A DNA stretch of 64,000 nt from assembly GCF_936943645.1 (NCBI RefSeq), contig NZ_CAKZJO010000052.1:1-64000 (forward strand), written 5' to 3'. Positions 33,009-42,046 of this stretch are shown in pieces. The notes below the pieces were generated by a model that saw only the letters and a list, made by a program, of their open reading frames with translations, was not told the origin of the DNA and searched no databases. The DNA is from an uncultured Bradyrhizobium sp. (GTDB taxonomy: Bacteria; Pseudomonadota; Alphaproteobacteria; Rhizobiales; Xanthobacteraceae). The translations under genes and the position numbers were made by a program. Position 1 is the first letter of the stretch; each line of letters begins with the position of its first letter.

Positions 33009-34174
33009 GATTGCAGCACCATGCAATCGTCGGGCGTGAACCAGGCGACGACATGCTGGTTCAGGCTGTAGGCATCGACGTCGGTGCGCGCACTGTTGGC
33101 GACGGATGCCTGCACCATTCCGCCGGTGTCGAGCTTGACCTTGTAGGTGGTGGTGCCGCCGAGATAGCAGATATCGGCGATCACGCCGTCGAGACGGTTG
33201 ATCGCCTTCTCACGGCCGGCTTCGCTCACCGGGCCGCGCCGCGACAGCTTGACCTTCTCGGGACGAATCGCGACGGCCAATCTTCCCGCGCCAACCGGCT
33301 CACGCGGCTCGGCCACCACCAGCGCACCCGCATCGCGCGTACCGATGACCAGGCGGTGACCGTCGCGCAATTTGGACTCGCCGTCGAACAGGTTGACGTC
33401 GCCGACGAACTCCGCGATCCAGCGCGAGCGCGGGGCCTCGTACAGCTCGCGGGGGCTCGCGACCTGAGCGAGCCTGCCTGATTTCATCACGCCGATTCTA
33501 TCAGCCATCGTCATCGCCTCTTCCTGGTCATGGGTGACGATGATGAAAGTCATGCCGAGCCGGCGCTGCAGCTCCATCAGCTCGCCTTGCGTGCTCTCGC
33601 GCAGCTTCTTGTCGAGCGCCGCGAGCGGCTCGTCGAGCAGCAGGAGCTGCGGCCGCCGCGCCAATGCGCGGGCCAGCGCCACGCGCTGGCGCTGGCCGCC
33701 GGAGAGCTGGTCGGGCTTGCGCTTCTCGAGCCCTTCGAGCTTCACCAGCGCGACCATCTCCGCGACGCGCGTGGCGATCTCCGCGCGCGCCATGCCCGCG
33801 CGCTTGAGCCCAAACGCGATGTTGTCACGCACCGACAGATGCGGAAACAGCGCGTAGTTCTGGAACATCATGTTGATCGGGCGCTCATGCGGCAGCGCCT
33901 GCGCGATGTCTCTACCACTGAGCAGGATGCGCCCCTCGTCGGGCGCCTCGAAGCCGGCGAGCATGCGCAGCAACGTCGTCTTGCCGCAACCGCTCGGCCC
34001 AAGCAATGCGAAGAACTCGCCGGCCTTGATCTCGAGCGAGACGCCGTCGACGGCGCGGAACGTCCCAAACGTCTTGGCCACGCCCTCGATGCGCAGCAGC
34101 GGCTGGCCCGCGGCGGCAGCGTCTCCATCGGTCGCACCGATCGCAACATGCGTTTTGGGCAATTCGTCCGTCAT
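33005..34174 (-). CDS. potG: Polyamine-type ABC ATPase (PotG/PotA-like)
   Basis: 389 residues from ATG 34174 (AGGGA just upstream). Walker A GPSGCGKTT, Q-loop MMFQNYALFPHLSVRDN, signature LSGGQRQRVALARAL, Walker B LLLLDEPLAALD, switch His IIVTHDQEEAMTMADRI. A C-terminal TOBE_2 domain (about residues 280-385: LAVAIRPEKVKLSRRG, ICYLGGTTTYKVKL) follows. It is first in potGHI; the usual potF binding-protein gene is not present upstream, where a GlpD-like gene lies 53 bp away on the same strand. The ATPase may serve other permeases. Confidence 0.93.
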   Translation of the reverse strand: MTDELPKTHVAIGATDGDAAAAGQPLLRIEGVAKTFGTFRAVDGVSLEIKAGEFFALLGPSGCGKTTLLRMLAGFEAPDEGRILLSGRDIAQALPHERPINMMFQNYALFPHLSVRDNIAFGLKRAGMARAEIATRVAEMVALVKLEGLEKRKPDQLSGGQRQRVALARALARRPQLLLLDEPLAALDKKLRESTQGELMELQRRLGMTFIIVTHDQEEAMTMADRIGVMKSGRLAQVASPRELYEAPRSRWIAEFVGDVNLFDGESKLRDGHRLVIGTRDAGALVVAEPREPVGAGRLAVAIRPEKVKLSRRGPVSEAGREKAINRLDGVIADICYLGGTTTYKVKLDTGGMVQASVANSARTDVDAYSLNQHVVAWFTPDDCMVLQS

Positions 34175-34226
34175 GTTCCCTGCCAACCCCGATTCCGCCG
34201 CACGCTAACCGCCGATTGGCCCCAGC

Positions 34227-35705
34227 TCAACCGGTTCGGGATGGATCGTTCACGTCTGCCATAAACGCCGCCAGCGCATCGCGGTCCGCCGCGGTCGTGG
34301 TCAGGCCGAGCTTGGAGCGGCGCCACAGGATGTCCTCGGGGAAGCGCGCCCATTCGTGGCTCATCAAATAGCGCACCTCGGTGCCGGTCAGCTCTGGGCC
34401 GAAGGCAGGGCCGAGTTCGTCGCGGGTCTTGGCCTCGCCCAGCACTGCCGGCAGGCGCGAGCCATAGGCGGCGACCAGGCGCTGGGCCTGCGCTTCGGAG
34501 AGAAAGCGCCAGCGATCGCGCGCGAGGTCGATTTCGTGATCAAAGCGATCCCAGGCGAAATCGCCGCCCGGCAGCGGCGCGCCGGCCGTCCAGGGCCGCG
34601 ACATCGGATAGAACGGCGTCAGCTTCGTCACCGCCCGTTCTGCGCGCAGGCGCGAGGTGGTGACGTCGCCGCCGAACATCGTGAGCTGCGGCGCCTTGCG
34701 CCGGCGCGCGTGGAACAGGGTCGTGCCGTCTCCGCGTCTTGCGGACACCGGCGTCAAATTGACGCCGGTGACCGCCCGCACCACGTCGGTCGGGCCGACA
34801 CGCTCGCGGAAATAGCGGCTGGCGGCGTCGCAGAGATAGCTGACGTCGGCTCCTCGCATCGCGACGATCGCGGGATCGCCGGTGAAGTCGTGCGTGACCG
34901 TGCCGATCAGCGTGAACTCCCGCTCGAACGGGGATGCGAAGATCAGGCGCTCGTCGCTGTTCTGGAAGACGTAGACATTGTCTGAATCGAACAGCCGGGG
35001 CACGACGATCTGGCTCATTTGCATCGCCGCGACGGCGGGCTGCGGCTGGCGTAGCACCGTCTCCGCGACCATCGAGGTCCACGCTCCGGTGGTGTTGGCC
35101 AGCGCCCGGGATGTGATGGTGCGGCGATGGCCGCGATCGACGACCGCCAGCCGCCAGATGTCGGTGCGATCGGCACGCACGCAGCGCGCACCGGTCCGGA
35201 TCGCAGCGCCACGCTCGACTGCATCCAGCGCTGTGAGAACCACCAGGCGGGAATCGTCGACGACGCAGTCCGAATATTCGAACGCCGTGCCAAACGGGCG
35301 CTTCAGCGCGTTACCGACCGGATGATGCGTGATGTCGAGGGTTGCCGATGGCGGCAGGCCGCCCCGGCCCGTGAGGCCGTCATAAACATACAGGCCGGCA
35401 CGCAGCAGCCATGGCGGACGCTCGTCGGAATGCGCAGGGATCACGAAGCGCATCGGCCTAACCAGATGCGGCGCGATCCGGAGCCAGGTCCGGCGCTCGG
35501 CCAGCGCCCGGCGCACCCGCCGGAATCCGCGCCGCTCCAGCACCGACAAATCGCCGTGGATCAGCCGCGGCGTCGCCGAGGAGGCCGCGCCGCCGAGATC
35601 GCCCTGCTCCAAAAGGATGACTCGCAGGCCGCGACCGGCTGCATCGCGCGCGAGGCTGACACCGTTCAGGCCGCCGCCGATGATCGCAAGGTCGTAATCC
35701 GCCAT
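34227..35705 (-). CDS. GlpD-like FAD-dependent glycerol-3-phosphate dehydrogenase
   Basis: 492 residues from ATG 35705. Rossmann dinucleotide site YDLAIIGGGLNGVSLARDAAGRGLRVILLEQGDLGGAASSAT is of the DAO/GlpD type, with the C-terminal GlpD cap ending ARFPEDILWRRSKLGLTTT. Where GlpD usually has a SSKLIHGGLRYLE-like segment, this protein has TPRLIHGDLSVLERRGFRRVRRAL, so it is a divergent member. The reaction would be sn-glycerol-3-phosphate to dihydroxyacetone phosphate with electrons to quinone. It sits 53 bp upstream of potG on the same strand; a physiological link to polyamine transport is not evident. Confidence 0.85.
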   Translation of the reverse strand: MADYDLAIIGGGLNGVSLARDAAGRGLRVILLEQGDLGGAASSATPRLIHGDLSVLERRGFRRVRRALAERRTWLRIAPHLVRPMRFVIPAHSDERPPWLLRAGLYVYDGLTGRGGLPPSATLDITHHPVGNALKRPFGTAFEYSDCVVDDSRLVVLTALDAVERGAAIRTGARCVRADRTDIWRLAVVDRGHRRTITSRALANTTGAWTSMVAETVLRQPQPAVAAMQMSQIVVPRLFDSDNVYVFQNSDERLIFASPFEREFTLIGTVTHDFTGDPAIVAMRGADVSYLCDAASRYFRERVGPTDVVRAVTGVNLTPVSARRGDGTTLFHARRRKAPQLTMFGGDVTTSRLRAERAVTKLTPFYPMSRPWTAGAPLPGGDFAWDRFDHEIDLARDRWRFLSEAQAQRLVAAYGSRLPAVLGEAKTRDELGPAFGPELTGTEVRYLMSHEWARFPEDILWRRSKLGLTTTAADRDALAAFMADVNDPSRTG

Positions 35706-35741
35706 GAAGCCGTCGAGAAGGAGCAAAGCGCCCCATCATCA

Positions 35742-38426
35742 TTAGCCGGTCTTGAGCGCAAGCTCCATGACCTCGGCGCGGCCGACGAGACCGGCATATT
35801 TCCCGATCGGCAGCGGCTTGCCGAGCAGGTAGCCCTGGACGCCGTCGCAGCCCTCCTTGGCCAGGAAGGCGAGCTGCTCGACCGTCTCGACGCCCTCGGC
35901 GATGATCGACATTTCGAGGCCGTGGCCGAGATCGATCACCGCGCGGACGATCGCGGCCGATTGCGGGTTGCGGCCGAGATTGATGATGAAGGCGCGGTCG
36001 ATCTTGATCTTGTCGAACGGGAACGCCTGGAGATAGCTCAGCGAGGAGTATCCGCTGCCGAAATCGTCCATGGAGATGCGCACGCCGAGCGCCTTCAGGC
36101 GGCGCAGCAGCGCAAGGCCGCGGTCGAAATCCTCGATCAGCACGCCCTCGGTGATTTCCAGCTCGAGCCGGCCCGGCGCAAGGCCGGTCTCGAGCAGGAT
36201 CGAATGGACGAGGCCGACGACGTCGCCGTGCATGAACTGCGCCGGCGACAGATTGACCGCGACCTGGAGCGGTTTCGGCCAGGACGCCGCCTCGCGGCAG
36301 GTTTCGCGCAGGATCCACTCGCCCATCTCGACGATCAGGCCGCTTTCCTCGGCGATCGGGATGAATTCGGCCGGCGAAACCTGGCCGCGCACCGGATGCT
36401 GCCAGCGCGCCAAAGCTTCAAAGCCGATGATCTCGCTTTCGGCAACGCTGTGGCCGGCGACGCCTTGCGGCTGGAAGGCGAGCGAGAGCTCGCCGTTCTT
36501 GATCGCCATCGACAGGTCCTGGTGCAGCACGCGGCGATCGCGAATCTGCTGGTCCATCTCCGGCTGATAGAGGCTGATCGTGCCGCGGGACTTCTGCTTG
36601 GCGCGGAACAGTGCCGCACCGGCATTGGCGAGCAGCGAGGCACCGTCGGTGCCGTTGTGCGGGAAGATGGCCATGCCGGTGGTGGCGCCGGCGCGGACGG
36701 CCCGGCCGTCGATCTGGAATTCCTTCGCGACGGCCTCGCCGAGCTGCTGCGCCAGGGCAAGGCCCGCGTCCGGCTGCTTGCCGTCGATGATGAGGCCGAA
36801 TTCGTCACCGGACAGACGTGCCACCACGCCGCCACGGGCGGAATCCTGAAGCCGCTGGGCCACCTCGATCAGCAGCTTGTCACCGAGCGCGTGGCCGAAG
36901 ACGTCGTTGACCTCCTTGAGGCCGTCCAGGTCGACGCAGAGGACGGCGAACTCCTCACCCGTGCCTTCGCAGGCCTCGATCATCTGGGTCAGCGCCTGCA
37001 GGAAGGCGGCGCGGTTCGGCAAATCGGTGAGGCCGTCATGATAGGCCATGTGCGCCATGCGCGACTCGGTCTGCCGGCGGTCGGTAACGTCCTCGTGGGT
37101 CTTGATCAGATATTGCGGCTCGCCGGTCTCGCCGAGCACGGTGGCGCGGCGGGTCAGGAACAGCCGCAGGCCGTCCTTGGTGGAGATCGGGTGCTCCTCG
37201 GTGATCATCCCGCGTTTCTTGATCGCGGCCTCGTCGCGCGCGATGATCAGCTTGGCTTCCTTGGGATTGAAGATGTCGGACGCGGTCAGTCCCGTGGCTT
37301 CCTCGCGGCGGCGGTTGAGGATCGTCTCCGCGCTGCGATTGGCGAGCAGATAGCGGCCGTCCTTGACCTGCTCGACGATCAGCGCCACCGGAATGTTGTC
37401 CACCACCAGCTCGAGGAACTTCTTGGCGCTCTCCAGCTCCTTCGACAGCGAGCGGCGGTCGGTCACATCCTCGAACACCAGCATCAGGAATTCGGGCTTG
37501 TTGCTCTCGTTGCGGACCACGATCCGGATCGAGGCGACCATGCGCCGCTCGCCGCCACGGTCGACCTCGAATTCGTTGCGGAACTGGCCGTCCGGCGAAT
37601 CGAGCGCCGCCCGATCGGTCGCCTCGATGCTGTCGGCCGAGGCGGATACGAACAGCTCGCGCGCGTTCTTGCCGACGACATGATCGCGCGAGAACCCCCA
37701 GAACCGCTCATAGGCGCTGTTGGCGAAGATATAGCGGCCGTCCTCGATGTTCTTGGCGGCCACGCAGGCCGGGACATTGTCCAGCACCGTTTCCAGGAAC
37801 TGCTTGGTCGAAGCGAGCTGTCGCGACAGCCGGCGCTGCTCGCTGACGTCGAGATGCGTCGCCACCGAGCCGCCGTTCGGCAGCACGAAGTATTTCACCA
37901 GGATGGCCCGGCCGTCCGGCAGCTCCGTGATCAGGCCGTTGGTGCTGGCCGCCTTGTCGTAAAACTCGTCGTCGGAGACGCCGAGCACCCCGCGCTTGCG
38001 CCTGAGCTCGAGGAGCTCATAGCCGTTCATGTTGGCCCAGACGTCCGCGCGCGTCAGGCCGTAGATCTCGAGATAGCGGTCGTTGCAGAAGATGATGCGC
38101 CGCTGCGCATCCGTCATCACCACGCCCTGATTGAGATTGTTCATGGCGGAGGAGACGAAGGCGTTGCGGCGCAGCTGCAAACGCCGGGTCCGGCGCAGCG
38201 AGGAATGGATCCACAGCGCGATGGCAGCGAGGAAGGCGCAGATGACGACGCCCCCGATCAGCACTTCCCAGACCAAATTGGGGTCGAGCTGGCCGAGATA
38301 GCTCGGCGCGGCAAAGCCGTCCGACAGCGCAAAGGCGCGCGCGGGCGCAACCGTGCCGGCCAGGCACACAACGGCCTGCACAGCAATCGGAAGCGTGCTG
38401 CCCTCGTGCCAGTTCTTCTCAGCCAT
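35742..38426 (-). CDS. Membrane PAS-PAS-PAS-GGDEF-EAL c-di-GMP enzyme
   Basis: 894 residues. A signal-like N-terminus (residues 13-32) and a transmembrane helix near 54-74 (VWEVLIGGVVICAFLAAIALWI) precede three PAS domains (about 88-200, 205-330, 335-450). A GGDEF domain (about 460-620, active site RLSGDEF) and an EAL domain (about 640-880) follow. No RxxD inhibitory site is seen before SGDEF. The EAL domain keeps the metal and catalytic residues: FEALARWQHP, NLSPAQF, EITEGVL, MDDFGSGYSS, KIDRAF and IAEGVET. Both synthesis and breakdown of c-di-GMP are possible, with phosphodiesterase more certain. PAS domains suggest redox or small-molecule sensing. Confidence 0.92.
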   Translation of the reverse strand: MAEKNWHEGSTLPIAVQAVVCLAGTVAPARAFALSDGFAAPSYLGQLDPNLVWEVLIGGVVICAFLAAIALWIHSSLRRTRRLQLRRNAFVSSAMNNLNQGVVMTDAQRRIIFCNDRYLEIYGLTRADVWANMNGYELLELRRKRGVLGVSDDEFYDKAASTNGLITELPDGRAILVKYFVLPNGGSVATHLDVSEQRRLSRQLASTKQFLETVLDNVPACVAAKNIEDGRYIFANSAYERFWGFSRDHVVGKNARELFVSASADSIEATDRAALDSPDGQFRNEFEVDRGGERRMVASIRIVVRNESNKPEFLMLVFEDVTDRRSLSKELESAKKFLELVVDNIPVALIVEQVKDGRYLLANRSAETILNRRREEATGLTASDIFNPKEAKLIIARDEAAIKKRGMITEEHPISTKDGLRLFLTRRATVLGETGEPQYLIKTHEDVTDRRQTESRMAHMAYHDGLTDLPNRAAFLQALTQMIEACEGTGEEFAVLCVDLDGLKEVNDVFGHALGDKLLIEVAQRLQDSARGGVVARLSGDEFGLIIDGKQPDAGLALAQQLGEAVAKEFQIDGRAVRAGATTGMAIFPHNGTDGASLLANAGAALFRAKQKSRGTISLYQPEMDQQIRDRRVLHQDLSMAIKNGELSLAFQPQGVAGHSVAESEIIGFEALARWQHPVRGQVSPAEFIPIAEESGLIVEMGEWILRETCREAASWPKPLQVAVNLSPAQFMHGDVVGLVHSILLETGLAPGRLELEITEGVLIEDFDRGLALLRRLKALGVRISMDDFGSGYSSLSYLQAFPFDKIKIDRAFIINLGRNPQSAAIVRAVIDLGHGLEMSIIAEGVETVEQLAFLAKEGCDGVQGYLLGKPLPIGKYAGLVGRAEVMELALKTG

Positions 38427-38628
38427 CAGCCACCCGCGATTTCAACGTCGGATTGTCTGGCTTCGCGGGTTTGGATCGGGTAAACGCCTGTACGCGCAAC
38501 AGAAAAATGTGACGTGAAATACGGCAATTGCCCTGACATGATAAATTCTTCCTTAACGGAAACCGGCCCCGCAGCGTCCTTTCCGGGCCCGATGCCACCA
38601 AGGCTTCCAGCGGACACCCTGTACAACC

Positions 38629-39732
38629 ATGGATAAGGTCGATTGCGTCGTCATCGGCGCGGGCGTGGTCGGGCTCGCGGTGGCCCGAAAGCTGGCACAG
38701 AGCGGGCGCGAGGTGATCGTGCTCGAGGCGGCCGAGGCGATCGGCACCATTACCTCTTCGCGCAACAGCGAGGTGATCCATGCCGGCATCTACTACCGCG
38801 CCGGGAGCTGGATGGCGCGCATGTGCGTCGACGGCAAGCACGCGCTCTATCGCTACTGCGGCGAGCGCGGCATCCCGCACAAGAATTGCGGCAAGCTGAT
38901 CGTCGCGACCAATCCGAAAGAGACCGAGAAGCTGCAATCGATCAAGGCGCATGCCGAGGCCAATGGCGTGCTCGACATGCAGCTGCTCTCGGGCGAGGCA
39001 GCACACGCGCTGGAGCCGGCGCTCGCCTGCGACGCCGCGCTGCTGTCGCCGTCGACGGGCATCATCGACAGCCACGCCTACATGCTCTCGCTGCGCGGCG
39101 AAGCCGAGGACGCCGGCGCGGCCTTCGCATTTCACACCCCGCTGATCCGCGCCAAGGCGGCTGGCGGTGTCATCGAGATCGAGGCCGGCGGCGAGGCGCC
39201 CATGACCTTGCAATGCGACCTTCTCGTCAACGCCGCGGGGCTCTCGGCAACGACGGTCGCGCGCAACATCGACGGCATGCCGCTGGACCGCATTCCGCCG
39301 GCCTACCTCGCCAAGGGAAATTACTTCAGCTGCAATGCCAAGGCGCCGTTCTCGCGTCTGATCTACCCGGTGCCCGAACCGGGCGGGTTAGGGGTGCATC
39401 TGACGCTGGACATGGCGGGCCAGGCGCGCTTCGGTCCTGACGTCGAGTGGATCGAGACGATCGACTACGAAGTCGACCCGTCACGTGCCGAGCGCTTCTA
39501 TCCGGCCATCCGCAAATACTGGCCGACGCTGCCTGACGGCGCGTTGATGCCGAGCTATTCGGGTATCCGGCCCAAGATCGTTCCGCCCGCGGTGGCCACT
39601 CAGGACTTCCTGATGCAGGGCCCGCGCGATCACGGCGTTGCCGGACTGGTCAACCTGTTCGGCATCGAATCGCCGGGATTGACGTCATCGCTCGCGATCG
39701 CCGATCACGTCGCCGAGCTCGCAGACATCTAG
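38629..39732 (+). CDS. L-2-hydroxyglutarate oxidase-like FAD oxidoreductase (LhgO family)
   Basis: 367 residues. FAD site [52 protein letters not shown] is nearly the LhgO/L2HGDH consensus. Later [46 protein letters not shown] and [10 protein letters not shown] match the same family. The likely reaction is oxidation of L-2-hydroxyglutarate to 2-oxoglutarate. It is monocistronic: the divergent neighbour is the PAS-GGDEF-EAL gene and two stem-loops follow. Confidence 0.88.
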   Translation: MDKVDCVVIGAGVVGLAVARKLAQSGREVIVLEAAEAIGTITSSRNSEVIHAGIYYRAGSWMARMCVDGKHALYRYCGERGIPHKNCGKLIVATNPKETEKLQSIKAHAEANGVLDMQLLSGEAAHALEPALACDAALLSPSTGIIDSHAYMLSLRGEAEDAGAAFAFHTPLIRAKAAGGVIEIEAGGEAPMTLQCDLLVNAAGLSATTVARNIDGMPLDRIPPAYLAKGNYFSCNAKAPFSRLIYPVPEPGGLGVHLTLDMAGQARFGPDVEWIETIDYEVDPSRAERFYPAIRKYWPTLPDGALMPSYSGIRPKIVPPAVATQDFLMQGPRDHGVAGLVNLFGIESPGLTSSLAIADHVAELADI

Positions 39733-39754
39733 AGCCCAAGACAAGACTTGAGCG

Positions 39755-39821
39755 CCGCGCAAACATCTCTGCGCGGTGCACACCTTGCAGCAGGGATGAG
39801 CGCAAAGGCTCCCATCCCTGC
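39755..39821. terminator. Two tandem stem-loops between convergent genes
   Basis: First stem CCGCGCA/TGCGCGG (39755-39761, 39770-39776); second stem GCAGGGATG/CATCCCTGC (39790-39798, 39813-39821), with an inner GAGC/GCTC extension. Neither is followed by a T-run. They lie between the LhgO-like gene and the convergent DUF465 gene and may end both transcripts. Confidence 0.5.
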
Positions 39822-39861
39822 GTGAAAGGGTACGATCAACTCTACGCTGTTACGGGGGTTA

Positions 39862-40041
39862 CTAGTGGAGCGTGTCGCCGTGCTTCAGACGCTCGATCTG
39901 GTCCTTGACCATCAACTTCCGGCGCTTCAACTCAACAATTTGCAGGTCGTCTGTTGAAAGGTGCACGAGAGCTTCGTGCAATTCGTTTTCCAGAAGTTTG
40001 TGCTTCCGTTCCAATTCAACGAGATGTGCCTGAATTGTCAT
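39862..40041 (-). CDS. DUF465 (YdcH-family) small coiled-coil protein
   Basis: 59 residues: it starts MTIQAHLVELERKHKLLENELHE and ends KRRKLMVKDQIERLKHGDTLH. This is the full DUF465/YdcH pattern, two helices with a charged KRRKL(M/L)xKDxIxxL core. The ATG has GAGG 9 bases upstream (antisense of CCTC). Function is unknown in the family. It is convergent with the LhgO-like gene. A second DUF465 gene lies 330 bp to the right on the other strand. Confidence 0.85.
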   Translation of the reverse strand: MTIQAHLVELERKHKLLENELHEALVHLSTDDLQIVELKRRKLMVKDQIERLKHGDTLH

Positions 40042-40371
40042 TCGAAACCTCCTCGGTAGGGTTGAACCTCAGGATTCGATCCGGACAAGGAAGTCTACAT
40101 CACCGATTCGTTCTGTCGATGGGTATCCGTCGTCGCAGCGTCATTTTTGAAATTTCATATGTAACGAAGCGTGAGTAAAGGAACCACGCGGGAAAAATCC
40201 ATGATATCAACGCGCTTGCGTGGCACCTCGGCCATCCGCAGAAATATGTTGCGGGAGATCGGCGAGCGGGGCCTGCAGATCGCTTGCGATCACGCCGCGC
40301 AAGGACGATAATTTCCACAGGGCATCCACAGCCCAGAGTCTCACGCCTATCGGTTTTCGGCCACCGCAGAC
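40042..40371. other. 330-bp region between two divergent DUF465 genes
   Basis: No convincing ORF. AT-richer than its surroundings around 40130-40170 (a run GTCATTTTTGAAATTTCATA), which likely holds the promoter of the leftward DUF465 gene. The sequence TTTGAAATTTCA contains the short palindrome TGAAATTTCA. No terminator or RNA gene is recognised. Confidence 0.4.
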
Positions 40372-40578
40372 ATGACCAATGAAGACGAGCGTGAGCTCGA
40401 AGCCGAGCTCACCCGGTTGCAGCAGGAACACCGAGATCTCGATGCGGCGATCGATGCACTGCATCAATCGCCCGCCCCCGACCTGTTGCGGCTGCAGCGG
40501 TTGAAGAAGCGCAAGCTGTTGTTGCGCGACCGCATTGCGTTCATCGAAGACCAGATCACGCCCGACATCATCGCCTGA
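40372..40578 (+). CDS. DUF465 (YdcH-family) small coiled-coil protein, second copy
   Basis: 68 residues, heptad-patterned: DERELEAELTRLQQEHRDLDAAIDAL, then LLRLQRLKKRKLLLRDRIAFIEDQI. The C-terminal KKRKLLLRDRI is the family's conserved stretch. Predicted as an antiparallel helical hairpin in the cytoplasm. Diverges in sequence from the copy at 39862, so not a recent duplication. It is followed by two other very small genes on the same strand. Confidence 0.82.
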   Translation: MTNEDERELEAELTRLQQEHRDLDAAIDALHQSPAPDLLRLQRLKKRKLLLRDRIAFIEDQITPDIIA

Positions 40579-40687
40579 TCCACAGGACCGCTCGCGGCGA
40601 GCGACTGCTTGCATCGAATCCGCTTGACTCGAAAAGAACAAAATAGGAACATTCAATCACCCCAGGAAACCGCCCGAGGACACGCAG

Positions 40688-40906
40688 ATGTCGACGCCCG
40701 CCCTTCTCGACAACAGCCACTACGAACAGGCTTGCGACCAGGCCATCGCGATGTGCGACGGCAATCTGCGCAGCACCATCAAGGCGCTGATCATGGCCAA
40801 CGAATATCTGGAAGCCGAACTCGAGGAATTGCAGGCGGCGATTTCCGCCGGCTGCATTCCGGATATCCCGCGCAGCAAGATGCGGAGCAAGAGCAGCGCC
40901 GCCTGA
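40688..40906 (+). CDS. Small conserved-looking hypothetical protein
   Basis: 72 residues: an acidic, helical protein (HYEQACDQAIAMCDGNLRSTIKAL, then YLEAELEELQAAISAG) with a basic tail (KMRSKSSAA). GAGGA lies upstream of the ATG. No family recognised. Its helical core resembles a regulator-sized helix bundle, but no function can be given. 22 bp before the next small gene, likely one transcript. Confidence 0.65.
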   Translation: MSTPALLDNSHYEQACDQAIAMCDGNLRSTIKALIMANEYLEAELEELQAAISAGCIPDIPRSKMRSKSSAA

Positions 40907-40928
40907 TCTTCATACCCGGAGCAACGCC

Positions 40929-41180
40929 ATGTCGGACGTGACCTACTACGTTGCAATGCCTTTCTTGATCGATGCCGACGGCTCGCCTGTCGCCGGTGCC
41001 GCAGAAGAATGCCAGAGCTCGACGGCCGCGTTGCGGCGCGCCGAGATCCTGGCACATGGCGCCGGCCACATCGGCGCAGTCGCGTTCAGCCGCAGCGGCG
41101 ATCCCATGACCGGCGAGTTCGGCGACGCCACTCTGCTGCGCAGGTTCGGCAACGTGCCGGACGATCTGGCCACGCTGTAA
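40929..41180 (+). CDS. Small hypothetical protein
   Basis: 83 residues, alpha/beta composition: VTYYVAMPFLIDADGSPVAGAAEECQSSTAALRRAEILA, then GAVAFSRSGDPMTGEFGDATLLRRFGNVPDDLATL. Reads like a small soluble protein with a central AVAFSRSGDP strand-turn. Similar short proteins are common in Bradyrhizobium, but I do not recognise a named family. It ends 2 bp from the convergent GGDEF gene. Confidence 0.7.
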   Translation: MSDVTYYVAMPFLIDADGSPVAGAAEECQSSTAALRRAEILAHGAGHIGAVAFSRSGDPMTGEFGDATLLRRFGNVPDDLATL

Positions 41181-41182
41181 GC

Positions 41183-41905
41183 TCAGTTGCTGACCAGCCT
41201 GATGCGCGGTTCGTGCCGCCGGTGCGCCTTGCGCACGTACATGGCGGCATCCGCCTCCTCCAGCGCGCGGCCCGCGTCGGATTGCGCTCCAAGAAGCGCG
41301 ACACCGGCAGAGGCGCCCGCAGTCACATGCTGGCCGCGAAAGGTGAAAGACAATTCGTCGATCGCCTGCTCGAAGATGGCAGCCTTCGCCTTGGCGTCGG
41401 TCCCGCTGAGATTCCACAGCAGCAGCGCGAACTCGTCACCGCCCAGACGCCCGACCACGTCGGAGGCACGAACCTGCCGCGTCAGCGTGGCGGCAATCGC
41501 TTTCAGCACCTCGTCGCCGGCGCCATGACCGAATGAATCATTGATCGGCTTCAACCGGTCGACGTCGAGCACGATCAGCGCCCCGCTGGCGCGGTAGCGC
41601 TTCATGTAGGCGATGGCGCGCGCGAGCTCACGCTCGAAGCCGCGCCGGTTGGGAATCTCCAGCAGGAAATCGGTGTCGGCCGCAGCTTCCAGTTCCGCGA
41701 CCCGGCGCTGCGCCTCCCTGAGCTTGGCCCGCAAGTCACGGATCGTCGCCCTGGCCTCGCTGGCCCCAGCGTCGCGAGATGCGCGCCGCCGCAGCGGCTT
41801 CGCCGCAGGCCTGGTCAGCCGCCCGGAGACGGCTTTGGATCGGCCGGCACTGGTTTTCCGGCCCTTTTTGGCCTTCGCAGCGCTCGCCCTTTTTGGTTTC
41901 TTCAT
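41183..41905 (-). CDS. Diguanylate cyclase (GGDEF) with basic N-terminal tail
   Basis: 240 residues from ATG 41905 (AGGA five bases upstream); ATG 41911 is also possible. The first ~50 residues are strongly Lys/Arg-rich (KKPKRASAAKAKKGRK, then PLRRRASRD). A short coiled coil (ATIRDLRAKLREAQRRVAELEAAA) joins them to the GGDEF domain. The active site is RLGGDEFALLL, and an inhibitory I-site RASD lies five residues before it. So it is a likely active, product-inhibited c-di-GMP synthase without a membrane or sensor domain. The basic tail could bind nucleic acid or acidic lipid; this is inference. Confidence 0.9.
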   Translation of the reverse strand: MKKPKRASAAKAKKGRKTSAGRSKAVSGRLTRPAAKPLRRRASRDAGASEARATIRDLRAKLREAQRRVAELEAAADTDFLLEIPNRRGFERELARAIAYMKRYRASGALIVLDVDRLKPINDSFGHGAGDEVLKAIAATLTRQVRASDVVGRLGGDEFALLLWNLSGTDAKAKAAIFEQAIDELSFTFRGQHVTAGASAGVALLGAQSDAGRALEEADAAMYVRKAHRRHEPRIRLVSN

Positions 41906-42046
41906 GGGCATCCTGCTCAATGAAGGCTTGCGGGGATTCACCAAGACAGGATAGTGGATTCCCTTCTCCTTGCCACCGCCTTGCGAGCCGCCGGCCGGAA
42001 CCGTTAATCTGGCCTATCTTTCTGTTTTTCGGGCACAATTAACGTC

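Noticed and set aside
35127..38483. A 1118-codon open frame on the plus strand
   Set aside because: It is antisense to the PAS-GGDEF-EAL and GlpD-like genes, has no recognisable domain, and arises from high GC at third positions.
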